Shown piece by piece: positions 1 to 10,987 of a stretch of DNA of 64,000 nucleotides. Every line of letters begins with the position of its first letter. The stretch's first letter is position 1. Both the position numbers and the translations under genes were made by a program. Source of the stretch: Acanthochromis polyacanthus. Taxonomy: Eukaryota > Chordata > Actinopteri > Pomacentridae. A model generated the notes under the pieces. The model ran no database searches. It was given only the letters and a program-made list of their open reading frames with translations, and was not told the origin of the DNA. The stretch is taken from contig NC_067122.1 in assembly GCF_021347895.1 (NCBI RefSeq), positions 10,033,983 to 10,097,982 on the forward strand, written 5' to 3'.

Positions 1-3000
1 TTCCCTTTAAAAAAAGTCAACAATCCATCTGTGAGGTCGAAACCCCAATTGTTTCTGGTCTGAAGCACATTGTGCCGAGTTTTCACAAATTGAGTGGCCT
101 TATTTTTGATACTGAGACACAGTGATCTGCTTTTTATAAATACATTTTTTACATCGTCACTTTATTCTGCAACAAACTGTATGAGAAGAAAATAAAATCA
201 CCTCACTTTACCGTTGGAATTTTTCACTTGGTTTAAGCGAAATAAGATTTGCAAGGATCATTACCAAATGAAATGACTTGTTAAGATGGATATTGTTTGC
301 AGTGGGATTCTGCCAGGGCCATCGGCTGTAATGTAATAGGGAACAGTGTCGTGATGGACTGCGACAAGGGCAGCCACCGACGTTCACCTTGAGATAAGGG
401 TCACACTCCTGCCTCATAATCCATAAAGGAGCCATAATGGCCTTTCCTTGTGCTAGACACGACCCCTTTTTACACCAAAGTAGAACAACACTGGCTGTCA
501 GTACAGACAGCTACTTTTATACCCTCACTACATAACTGAACACATACTGGCACAGACAACCCAGACATGTGTGAGCAGGATACAATGAAGAAAGGCCTGC
601 ATGCAAACACATACAGATTTGAAATGCTATTTTTCACAATCTGTGCAGGCTAACATAATTTATTCTACTGTAACAGAATTTTATGATAAAACCACAAGAC
701 TGACCGCCTGATCAGAACATAAGGAGAAAAACTAGTGTAAATTAGAAAAGAAGGCAAGTTCAGTTCAGCGCTTAAGTCTGCTGTTTTCCGATCAACTGTC
801 CTGGAAGCAGCCCAGGAATACAAATGTATAGATTAATGTAGGAAAAAGCTAAATTGAGGACCCCCCATAAAATATTTTAGTTTTGTTTATTGTCACATGC
901 TAACATAAATTTACTTAAGTGTAATGAAAGTACTGTTAGTAGTTGGCAGTGGTTTTTCGTAAATGCAGCACTGCTTTTGTGCCACCAGTAGGCGCTCGAG
1001 TTTTTAAGACACTGCTAAGTGGAACGAGCAAGACAGTGTGTTGTGAGCCGGTAGAGAAATGAACAGTGAACGTGACCTGTAAACAAACTTGCCTCCCTTG
1101 GTAAAAGGACAATAAATACATTGGGAACCGCCAAGCTGCCTCTTCGCCTCTTCTTTAATGACAAGTGTAACATTACGTATATGCTCGAGGTCTAACGTGG
1201 TTATGAAGATACACACACATGCACACAAAATTACACTCTCATATTCATTCACTCTTATGTTTAAATCTATAGAAACAACTACTTAGGTTACATAATGTGC
1301 ATGTGTGGGGGCCGTGGAAACTTGCAATCTGAGCATTCTGCCTGAAAAAAAACACACACACAAGAAGTACTCACTACAGTTATTCTCTATTCTCCCTATG
1401 CAACACTGAAAAACCACAGGCTCCTGGTTGGTCGTGGGGTAAAACTATCAATCACCATCCACTGAAAACCGGACCCCTATTCTCAGTTTCATATATAAAA
1501 GAATACATTCCTTTATTTATTTTTTTGATACATCACATAGGACTTGTAATGCAATTATATTCGGACCCTTAACATTTTCTAACACGGCCCTTAAAGTAGT
1601 CAGTGCAACCATGCAGTTTTTCTTAGCTCTTAATGAGACCTCTGCACTTCTCCACTGGTACTTAGCCCTCACTCTACCTCCAGTTCTCCAAGTTTAATGG
1701 ATGCTTTCTTCTAACTGCAAGTTTTAACGCTTTCTATAGAAAGATGTACATAAAGATCACATCAGACTGGTTCAGCGTTTTCTTTTTATGCAGTCCTGGG
1801 TGCTTTTAGATGTATATTTTAAGTCATCATTCTGTTCATAAAGCCACAATCTATGACTGAGACTATAATCTTGTGATTTCAATGTACCCTGCACAGATTA
1901 AAGGCACTCTGTGCAAGAGTCTGCAAAGGGTTCGCGTAACACAATTGACCCTGCTCTGTCTTTCAGTGGGGATGGGGTTTTTCTTTTCTTTAAAAGGTTC
2001 ATGCTTTTTTCTGTGAACATAAAGCTGACGTTACTTGCTAAAAAGCTGTAATTTCTGTCAAAAAACGCGCTATCGCTTAAGAATTGACTCGACAAGATGC
2101 ATTTTTGTCAAACAGCAGTTATGACTTCAGCATTTTTCTCCTTCCAAAATGAGGGTCTGCTCTGGGTTTTCTTCCATGGAGCCCAGAAAGTGACAGACAG
2201 GGCAACTGGACACTGTTTTTTTCTTGACTGTCTTTCTGTTAATTTTGGAGTAAACTTTCCTCCTGTAGCCATGTCCAGAAATGTTGGCTTTATGGACCTT
2301 AGATTTCTTAATAATATTAGCAGCTGTGGTCATAAGAACGGCAAGCTGCTTGGAGAAAGTCTAGTAATGTTTATCTAGGCCATGCAAGGCAATTATTTCC
2401 CTCCTTATGCCCACAGACAACTATTTTTCTTTCTCTTGTCCATGTTGACCGGGATACACAGAATAATACCAAACTGCTCTATGAGTATGTTTTCGTTTTA
2501 AGTAGGAGCAATAGCTGAAAGATGGAGGACAGTTGTGATAACGAATGAAGATAACAGGGGCCTCGTTTTATTCTGACATATCTCTACATGTGTGTTTTGT
2601 CAGGGTTTCACGTGGATTTAAAGAGGATCCTCATCCTTGAAGAGCAGCACATGTCCTCATACTTGTACTAACAGAGGCTGCTATTTCTGAACAAAAAAAC
2701 ATTTTATTTGCATTGCATTAGGCTATTTTTATACCAATCTTGTATTGAGTACTAGTGGAAACATTTTGCAACTTTTTTACATCACTGATGCTCTTTGAAC
2801 CAGAAATTGAGAAAAAGAGAGACAGAGATGGAAACTGAATGAGACAGACCGATTTGTTGAAAGGTAATGTTGTTTTGCTCTTCTCTGAGAGGGCTCAGGT
2901 CCTTGAAATAAGTAATTATGGTTGCTTCTTAGTCTCTAGTAGAAACTACTGTTATTTTACTGAGACATAGACTGAAAAATTGATTCACTTTAATTCAGAA

Positions 3001-3570
3001 CAGAGTTTTACTCCACATTCTGCGGTATGACAGTTATTATTCTGTGTGTACGTGAAAACCAATATAAACTGATATTTTGTTTTATAAGTTGAATTAAAAC
3101 AATTATATAATGCTCATTAATTGAATACTGTACCACAGACAATTCATCTAATAATGTAGCTATTACTTTGTCAGCTGAGTAACCCGGTGTCTTTGATTTT
3201 TTTTTTTCTCCTGTCACTCACTGTGTATCAGCAGGTGTCCTCATTTCAGAATGGTGGATGGGTATCAAATTCATCAAAATGTATTTGTAATTTTTTTCCC
3301 TGTCAATCCTTCCTTGAGGTGAGTTGTCATGTTTCTGAAATGACAGACGTCGTGTCTCTCTTTGGTATCAAACTTCTTCAGCTGCAGACTTTCAGAAAAC
3401 AGACTTTTCTAATTTATGACCCCGCAAGTGCTCCATCGCCTGCAGCTATTACATTAGACGGTTAATAAGTTTGTTGATTTTGTCGTTATTGTGATTCTGC
3501 TCAGCCACTAAAATCTATAATCAGCACATACAGCGATGGACTCTGCAGGTCTGACAAAGACAGCTATTAG
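1..3570. other. Unique AT-rich sequence, no gene seen
   Basis: No ORF here has recognisable protein motifs or splice-site support. Short (AC)n and homopolymer runs occur. A CTCF-like word lies near 982-996. Nothing else stands out on either strand. Confidence 0.6.
982..996 (+). promoter_or_regulatory. Weak CTCF-like motif
   Basis: The word CCACCAGTAGGCGCT resembles the CTCF core (CCASYAGRKGGCRS) but differs at the two positions between AG and GGC. It is a lone word in AT-rich sequence, so a chance match is quite possible. Confidence 0.2.
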
Positions 3571-3578
3571 AGACGGCG

Positions 3579-3591
3579 AGAGAGAGAGAAA
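3579..3591. repeat. Short GA microsatellite
   Basis: A run of GA dinucleotides about six units long, in a slightly GC-richer block just upstream of the pyrimidine tracts. Confidence 0.7.
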
Positions 3592-3716
3592 CATGGAGGG
3601 GTACAGGGAGAAAAAGAGCAAAATTGGACTAAAGTGAGCGGCCTAATGCCTCCACCAGCAGCTGTCAAGCCATCTCACGGTCCCGGTGCTAAATGAACTC
3701 CATGGCCCTAGTGTTC

Positions 3717-3966
3717 ACACTCCGCCCACCTCCTCCACCTACCTCTGTCTTCCTCGCAGTCCCTCTCCCTGTTCCCCCTCTCTTCTCGCAGAAAATGGGC
3801 ACTGAGAACCCATTCTGGCCCACAAATCAAATCATATTATATTGTCATTTTCCATCTCCACTCCGTCTCTTCCTCCATATACGTCATTCTCACTCTATCA
3901 TTCTCCTACCTCTCTGCTTTTACTTCTTCCATCCAGGTCTTCCTCTATCTCTCTCCACTGCCCTCA
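3717..3966 (+). repeat. Two long polypyrimidine tracts
   Basis: Two strongly C/T-rich stretches (about 3717-3793 and 3846-3966) are separated by an AT-rich spacer. Both end in a CAG that resembles a splice acceptor (near 3791 and 3967), but no convincing coding frame follows either one. They could be old microsatellite-type pyrimidine sequence, or real acceptors of an unseen transcript. The 95-codon ORF across them is rich in P, S and L, as expected from pyrimidine bias. Confidence 0.5.
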
Positions 3967-4039
3967 GAAAGGGTGTCTGATGTGATGAAAGATATAAGTC
4001 AGGGGGTGGGGAATTTTCCCATTCCTAAGGTGTAATCCC

Positions 4040-4330
4040 ATCAGATCAGCTGGAGACATTAGGCTCAAAAGTCACAGACGGCGTGGTTTCTTCTCAGTCC
4101 CATTTGAACGTTTCTCATCTCTGCCGAGCCTTTTGTAGCTGAAGCCATGTGCAAAAGGCAATCCCATTTAATAATGGCGCGATATCCTTGAGAAGAGTTC
4201 TTCCTACCCAAGTGGAATGACATTTCAATGTCATCAAAGCGGAGAACTTTCGCCAGTCTGCTTGGCTCACTGTGTCCTCCTCCCATTTGTGATATGTCAC
4301 ATTCACCGCCAAACATAATGGCTTCCACTA
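4040..4330. other. Candidate conserved noncoding block
   Basis: This stretch has balanced base composition and no low-complexity sequence. It contains an 18-base hairpin word at 4217-4234 (ATGACATT, two bases, AATGTCAT). The 87-codon minus-strand ORF has no family features. The idea of conservation rests only on the look of the sequence and needs an alignment. Confidence 0.2.
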
Positions 4331-6432
4331 TTTAAAAAGAACACAAAGACACGTGAATTACAGCAAAGACTGAAGCATCAGTTCAGACACACTGTAACAC
4401 AGAACCACACCTCTCTTTCTTGGTGACCGATGATGTTCTACAGAACAAAGAGGGGTCATTTCAGGTGCTTTAGGCTGCTGCGGTCAGTCCGTTAAATAGA
4501 GGAGCTTCGAATGAAAATCAAGACTTCAACAGTGGAATCAGCCTCCTTATCAGAAATAGCTGTCGTTTACCTCGGGGACTTTAAATTTTAACATCCTCGA
4601 CCAGTCCTATGAAAAAGCTATCCTGTCCCTGTCACCACTCCACCTCGGGGTTCTGGATGAGAGGAATATCAAGAAAACCTCTTGAACAACCCTCCTCTGT
4701 CCACCCCAGGGCCACAGCTATGCACATATATCAGGCAGTCCAAAAAGACAAAAACAAGTGAATAAAGCAGGTCCCTGAGGGAACCGTGACCACAGACTGA
4801 TTGTATTAGATCCTTTTTCCATCACCAACTAGCGTCCTCGCCTCACTGGGGAAGACCAGGGAAATACCTTGATGTAAAAGATAGTCAGGTGCGGATTAAA
4901 TTCCACAGCTTTGAACAAGTCACACAGAGCTTTATTACATAAGGGACAAGATGGCTTTTGCAGGTGAAGGATGGGTTCATTCACAGCTCAGAACCAGCAC
5001 TGTGATAATGGGGGTGTAAAAACAAATGAGTAGTTTAACTATAAAACAATAATGACATTATTTTAGAACAAGGCAACAAAATGATTCACAAATCTAAGCA
5101 CGTTTTTTTTCTTCCCCCGAAATACTGGTGTATAAAAGTCCTTAAAGAATATGAGTAATCTGTGACCTTCATGTTTTTTGTCGTTCTTTTAACTGAAAAG
5201 TTTTGCCAAAGGAGTCGAAGAAATAAAATCTGAATAAACAAAAATAAATACATAATTAATTCTGTCATAAGTTTGATAAGGATTAAAAGGGAATACAGCA
5301 GAAAACATGAGAGGAATATAAGTAATGGCATAAAAACATGTCTTAAGAATCAGTTGAAGGATTATGCTGATTTTGAAGCTGCTACTCTTCAGATGGGATG
5401 TGCCAGGTAGCTCTGACACTGTAGCCTCTGGCCCTCAGTCTAGACTTGGCAATTGCCAATTAATCCTTGCTTTTTAAAATTCCTTCACCACCCATGGGAG
5501 ACTATAGACGTTCTCTTGCCCTCTCCATAACGAGGTCAAAGCACATGGTCAGCAACAAAATGACCCGTTCAGAAGGGATGGAGCTAACGTCTTCAGCACA
5601 CGAGATCCTTGAAGTATAGTGAGCTTAAAAATGTACCTAATATATTCAAAGATGGACTCTATAACCACCGTGCTGACCTATATCACATCTGGAATGAAAT
5701 AATTCTGCTCAGCTAAAATCACAGTTCCATCAAGTCCATCTAGGTACCATTTAGGAGGTCCTGGATGGCAAATAAAAAAAATACGGAGTGGATTAGAATA
5801 CAATGAATCTTTATTTTCAGGCTATCAGAGCCACTGAGGCTAGTGCTCAACTTCCTTACACTGAAGGTACTTCTAGACTATATTCACCATAATTGCCTGT
5901 GAAGGTAAGAGCAGAGGGTCAGGGAATGACAAAGATTGAAAATGTATTTGAGAACATGTTATGAAGTGAGCTTTTCTAAGAACTCTGGCATACACACATA
6001 GAACATTCGGATGTTACTCCTAGATTTATCACAAAATAAATGTTATGTTCTTTGTAGGTGGTTATTAGAAGCCAAATGCAAAAGTTTGTGACTTTTACAT
6101 ATAAGTGGACATGTGTTACATTCAAGTCTTTGCCTAGCAAGTCCATACTGATTAGGCCATTAACACCAAGTGAATCTCTCTGTACTTGCTGGAATACCTG
6201 AATTTTGAAACTTCTTGCTGTGACAACATGCCCTGCACTGGTGATGGTGTGTTTAAGATTAACTAGTTTCTGGTGAGCTAGGTGTGACAAAGACAACAGA
6301 TGGACACTGTTTACCACAGAGAAGAGGGGTTGATGTATTGAAACATGGATATTTTAACACAACACATAAAATGAGGGACTAAGGACGATAGTTGTTACTA
6401 AATAAAACAAGAAAAGCACTCAGAGAGTGCAG
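4331..6432. other. Unique sequence, no gene seen
   Basis: No motif-bearing ORF, RNA gene or recognisable repeat was found. The ORFs at 5086-5419 and 5976-6317 on the minus strand have no domain features or splice context. Confidence 0.55.
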
Positions 6433-6812
6433 TACTCCACCAAGGTTGCTCAGTCGTATGATTTTCCATGGATAAGTCCCAATACGTCTGCAGCGGTCGA
6501 TTTGCAGTAGTATCACAATTATGTGATCAGCAGGCAGCTGACGTAACGTTCACTTGTCATAGTTACAGTGATGCCATGCCACTATCTTGCAATACAGAAA
6601 TCTTTCACAAATCTGTGGATCCAGACTATAAGCCGCATTACTGTCAAAATCTAATCAGTTGGTCCTTTTGTCATTTCAGATCATCCCTGACAATTTTATC
6701 CGAATCCGACATTCTGTTTTTGTGTAATATTGCGCATAGATGGAAGGACAGATTAACAGACAAGATACACTGATCGTCACATAACTGCACCGCGTTCCTT
6801 GGGGCAGTAATA
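6433..6812 (+). repeat. Repeat family copy A (MITE-like, inverted ends)
   Basis: This 380-bp block shares long stretches with 16277-16824. Examples are the words around the GGATCC at 6616-6640 (GTGGATCCAGACTATA) and the end section GATCGTCACATAA. The ends are complementary: TACTCCACCAAGG on the left and the reverse complement of the right end, TACTGCCCCAAGG, match at 11 of 13 positions. That suggests a non-autonomous DNA transposon. No intact ORF is expected; the 101-codon frame inside it is incidental. Compared with copy B it lacks an internal section after the left end. The superfamily was not recognised and no clear target duplication is visible. Confidence 0.7.
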
Positions 6813-9300
6813 AATAAAAAGAACCAAAAGAGGACTTCTTCTTGAATCTGGAGTATATCTAAATTACCTAACAAAAATAACCAAACCAAAACCTAACTCC
6901 CCTACCCAAACAGAAATACAAATGAAGAAGCACCCCTATCTAGGAACTAACAATGTTTTACTAACAGAAATGTTTTAACAGTCAGATTGTCTCTAACTAA
7001 ACCTTAACCAAGATATTAAATGAGTGTCTCAACTAGAAGCTTTACAAAATAACAAGTTTGAGAGACACCTGGGTGAGCTCAACACTACACACAAAAGCTG
7101 CCACAGAATGCCTGGTTGACAGGACTTTAAAAGTCAGCTGCGTGGCTTGATTGGAGGCCGGGAGTCGGGTCTGATCCAATCGGGTTTTAGCTCCGGAGAG
7201 GGTAAGCGGGATATCGAAGACAGGGAGAAGGAGGGGCCAATCAGAGTGCATTTCAACTGTGTTGGTGCAATTATTCTCAGTACCTCTGCCAGAGTCAGAA
7301 GTTGACCAATTACAGATCACAAAATGTAGCACTCTTCCAACAAACTGTCATTTCCTTTTAATTCAAACTAAATTAAAAGTAATTAATTTAGTCAGTAAAT
7401 GGACTCGATTGACAACCAGCCCACAGTGTTATCTGGTTACATATAACAAGTGATAGCCAATCAACACTGAACAATATGATACATGCTGAAAGAAAAACAT
7501 TTTAATGAAATGTATATAACATATAAATAAGCTGTTTTTTATGAGTTTGTCTTGTTAACATTTTTTGAAAGACTTGCATTTTTACAGCACTAATTCCCAG
7601 TTATTATTAGTCACTGGTGGCCTTGATTACTACTTAGTATTAGCCCTGCTTAAACCATATCGGTTTAATATACGATGTAATAATATATTGGCCTTAAAGT
7701 AATCTAGGTGTGTGTAGGTGTTACAATGTGTGGTTTAGTCGTCACAAATTTACACTAGACAAAGTAGAGGATTGACCTACTAAAGACAGTGTTTTGATAA
7801 CTGAGCCAGGATTACTGATGTTTAATGATTTACAATTGGTAATAACATCGGATAGACAGGTCATTTTTTTCTTTTTGTTTATTATTATTATTATTTTAAA
7901 TGGCAAGGCCAGTTCAGTTTCACATCAAATGTTTCTTCAGTTCCAACCATCCAGAGTGGTTATCATGTGAAGGAAAAGACACTAAGCATTCATAATTAAA
8001 GGCCCTTGTAGAACCAGATGAACAAAGCAGCATAAACATTTTTAAACTTTTAAACCTGCAGTGCAACTCTTGCCAGTGAGAGTAATTACATAAACACTGT
8101 TGATCCATACGCATGACATGGAAGCCAAATGATCGTTATCCTTCATCTAAACACAGTTTCTTTGTTATCTGCAGCATCAGAGATGTTTCTTATGGTTTTC
8201 CTTCATAGGCTCATGGGCATTACTTCTTACTGCATCCTGCTCTGTCTCTGTTGCTATGGTTGCTCCACTCTTCAACTCTGGCAAAGCAATCATTGCTCCT
8301 TGACCTAAAATGCATTGTGACCAACGCACCAGTGCAGGAATGTCAGAGAGAAGTCAGTTTGGCATTTTAGAGTAAAAGAGAAATGTCCATTCTTCTGATT
8401 GCATGTGGCTGCCTAATGGAAGGATATCAATGAACTCTCCCCAGACATTTTATGCTTTTGAGGCTTTGCTATTCTGTCTGCAAATATGCCTCAGGAAGAC
8501 AGAACAGTGAAGACAATTCTTGTTTATGCTGGAATTTTGAGGTGTATATTATACTTAAAATGGCATTTTGAATTCTGCGAAATGATCTTCGGATTATAAA
8601 GATTGTTTTTTTGTTGCTTTGGGGATATTTAGAATCCTTCTTGGGACTAAAGGCTTTTTGCGATTCACTCGGTGTCAATCACCGACAGGAACTTCTGTGG
8701 CTTTGGGACTGAAAGAGCAGCAAGCTAAGTCAGCTGCATCAAGGCGCCCAGCGTTATCATTTCAGCATGCAAATATCATCGAGTGTAATTGTAAATTCTT
8801 TCCTCAATGACCACGAGCGAAAAACCAGTCCGAGTTGACTCTGCACACAAAAGAAGCACCAAAAACAAATAAAAAACCTACCAATTTCTTACTAACCAAC
8901 AACTGGAAGGAGTGGGGTGTAAAGCGATTTGTTTTGATCTGCTTTCTTTTGAACTTGGCTACAGGCAGCCAGCTAACATTTTCATGTGGGAAAAAAATTC
9001 TGATGATGTGTAAAGAAATGAAACACAGGTCTGCTTTTGTCAAGAGAAATTCCCACATCTCAAACCTAATGTATTAAAGCGTTTCACTTAGTAAAGTGTG
9101 AACCTGACATGCAGTCGAGGCAGGTCAGAAGTGCATTCAGCTTTAATCAACACATACAATATTAACATATGACCCAACAGGCCATGTAGCTTTTCTGCCA
9201 TGAAATGTTTAGTACTTTACTCCCCTTTTAAGGCAGCTAAATATTTCTAGGTCTCAGACGGCCAGTGTAAGAATATTGACCTACTAAATGCAACAAATGT
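6813..9300. other. Unique sequence, no gene seen
   Basis: No coding or RNA gene was recognised. A short (ATT)n run sits at about 7880-7896. The opposed ORFs at 8804-9077 are short and without motifs. Confidence 0.55.
7880..7896. repeat. ATT trinucleotide microsatellite
   Basis: Five to six ATT units are visible, flanked by T-rich sequence. Confidence 0.7.
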
Positions 9301-10220
9301 AAATTAGTCTTTGACCTGTTTTATGATGCATCCTTGCAGCAGAAGTGTCACCGTCATAACCTTTCAGCTGACCCGAATAAGTCGAGAGAAAAGGCCGACT
9401 GCCTTCACCAACATCACACCATTCCTCGGCGACCTTCACCCTTTACCCCTCCTCTTCCCTATAAGCAATCGATAAATATGCTATTTCAAGTCATGATGGG
9501 AAAATCAATCAAGTTTTTTTTTTTTTTTTTTTTTACCATTTGCCTCACCAACCGTCTCTCTCATCCTCTTCTGCTACATTTCTCAGAGTGCCTCCAAGGG
9601 CCAGTTGTGAAAGTGGAAAGCATTTTCAAGGACTGCTCGGGATGCGATAGAATGGAGAGATTAATGAAGCTTGACAAACATAAGAAATGTGTTGCACAGG
9701 AGACCAATGGATGTCGTTTGATTTTTATTTCTGACAAATTTCAGTCACCTCAGAAGAAAAAGGCTTTAAAACTGACCGTGATTAATTGATCATTGCTTTA
9801 CAAGAAGAAAATAAAAAACGCATTCTTCTGACGTTCTCATTTTGGGGGGATTGCATATGAAATCCAAGAGTCATCTTTCATGTGCATATCTCTGTGACCT
9901 AGCCTTCACATTTCTGTTTAGGAAGTATTGGAACATTCATTAACACAAGACACATGAAAAGGCTGCTTATTGCTTCTGCGCTAAAGTCTTTTAGAGGAAT
10001 ATTCAAGGCGGTTAGTCAAAAGCTGAGGCAAATGTACCGCTGCCAAATTTGAAGTCTGAATATTGGAAATCATTTTCTGCATCGCCTCTTTTATTTATTC
10101 ACGAGCATGTTATTAATGAACTCAAAATGAGAGATCACTGTAATGCTCTGCGTCACACCGTGCTCTTTGTGCACATCTCTTACATAATACAGCTTCCCAG
10201 TGTTATAGGTAAGACAGTAC
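9300..10220. other. Candidate conserved noncoding region with poly(T) insertion
   Basis: Apart from a 21-T run this stretch is high-complexity sequence with POU/homeodomain-like words (for example TTGCATATGAAAT near 9851 and ATTAATGAA near 10112). A 151-codon frame (9334-9789) crosses it, but eight of its residues are phenylalanine from the T run and no domain is visible. I therefore do not call a gene. Regulatory function is inference. Confidence 0.2.
9514..9534. repeat. Poly(T) run of 21 bases
   Basis: An uninterrupted T run. It could be a slipped homopolymer or the reverse-strand poly(A) of an old insertion. No target duplication is visible. Confidence 0.9.
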
Positions 10221-10592
10221 AGTTGGTAGACAATACATCCAATAACATGAAACAAACATGAGACAGCCATTAGATTTATTTTCAGACACAATTAGTGTGC
10301 CCTGAAGCTGTTCACATCTCTAACATGTGCAGAACTAATGTGATGAGACTTGAGCACGGCTTGGGGGGCAAACCTGTAACCTCTTGTTAATCAATAAATC
10401 ATTTTGCATTTATATATTTTCTGTATATTATATTACCTACAGAACTTAGACAATGCCATAGACACGTGAATCTGATGAAAAAAACAGAAACAGTGTAAAA
10501 TATAAATGAATGAGTGGTTTATATGATTTCTTTTTTTCCCATTAATCCATTTCTCATACTTGTGTACCGACAGGTTGAGAAATATGTACATG

Positions 10593-10602
10593 CATAGGAC
10601 AT
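10593..10602. repeat. Target site duplication of SINE copy 1, left
   Basis: The 10-mer CATAGGACAT flanks the SINE on this side and recurs exactly at 10978-10987, as expected from target-primed reverse transcription. Confidence 0.85.
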
Positions 10603-10977
10603 CTATCCATCCATCCATTCTCTATACACGGCTTTATCCTCACTAGGGTCACGGGGGGGTGCTGGAGCCTATCCCAGCTGACTCAGGCGAAGGCAGGGGA
10701 CACCCTGGACAGGTCGCCAGTCTGTCGCAGGGCTACATATATAGACAAAAAAAAAAAAAAATCACACTCACATTCACACCTACGGGCAATTTAGAGTGAT
10801 CAATTAACCTCAGCATATTTTTGAACTGTGGGAGGAAGCCGGAGTACCCGGAGAAAACCCACGCATGCACAGGGAGAACATGCAAACTCTATGCAGAAAG
10901 ATCCCAGGCCGGGATTTGAACCAGGGATCTTCTTGCTGCAAGATGAAAGTGCTAACCACTAGACCACTGTGCAGCTA
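10603..10977 (-). mobile_element. tRNA-derived SINE, copy 1 (full length, with target duplication)
   Basis: Read on the minus strand, the element begins with a tRNA-like RNA polymerase III promoter: an A box within 10949-10966 (contains TGGTCTAGTGG) and a B box at 10912-10922 (GGTTCAAATCC). It continues through a body common in fish genomes (words such as GGGCAATTTAGAG on the plus strand) and ends in GGAT repeats (plus-strand ATCC repeats, 10605-10619). Such SINEs are copied by a partner LINE that recognises the 3' tail. Identical 10-bp flanks show a true insertion. A 15-A run at 10747-10761 is an internal expansion absent from copies 2 and 3. It resembles AFC/V-SINE-type fish families; the exact family is not assigned. 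Confidence 0.9.
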
Positions 10978-10987
10978 CATAGGACAT
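10978..10987. repeat. Target site duplication of SINE copy 1, right
   Basis: Exact repeat of the 10-mer at 10593-10602. Confidence 0.85.

Noticed and set aside
9334..9789. 151-codon ORF
   Set aside because: It crosses a T21 run that gives poly-phenylalanine, has no domain and no splice or promoter context.
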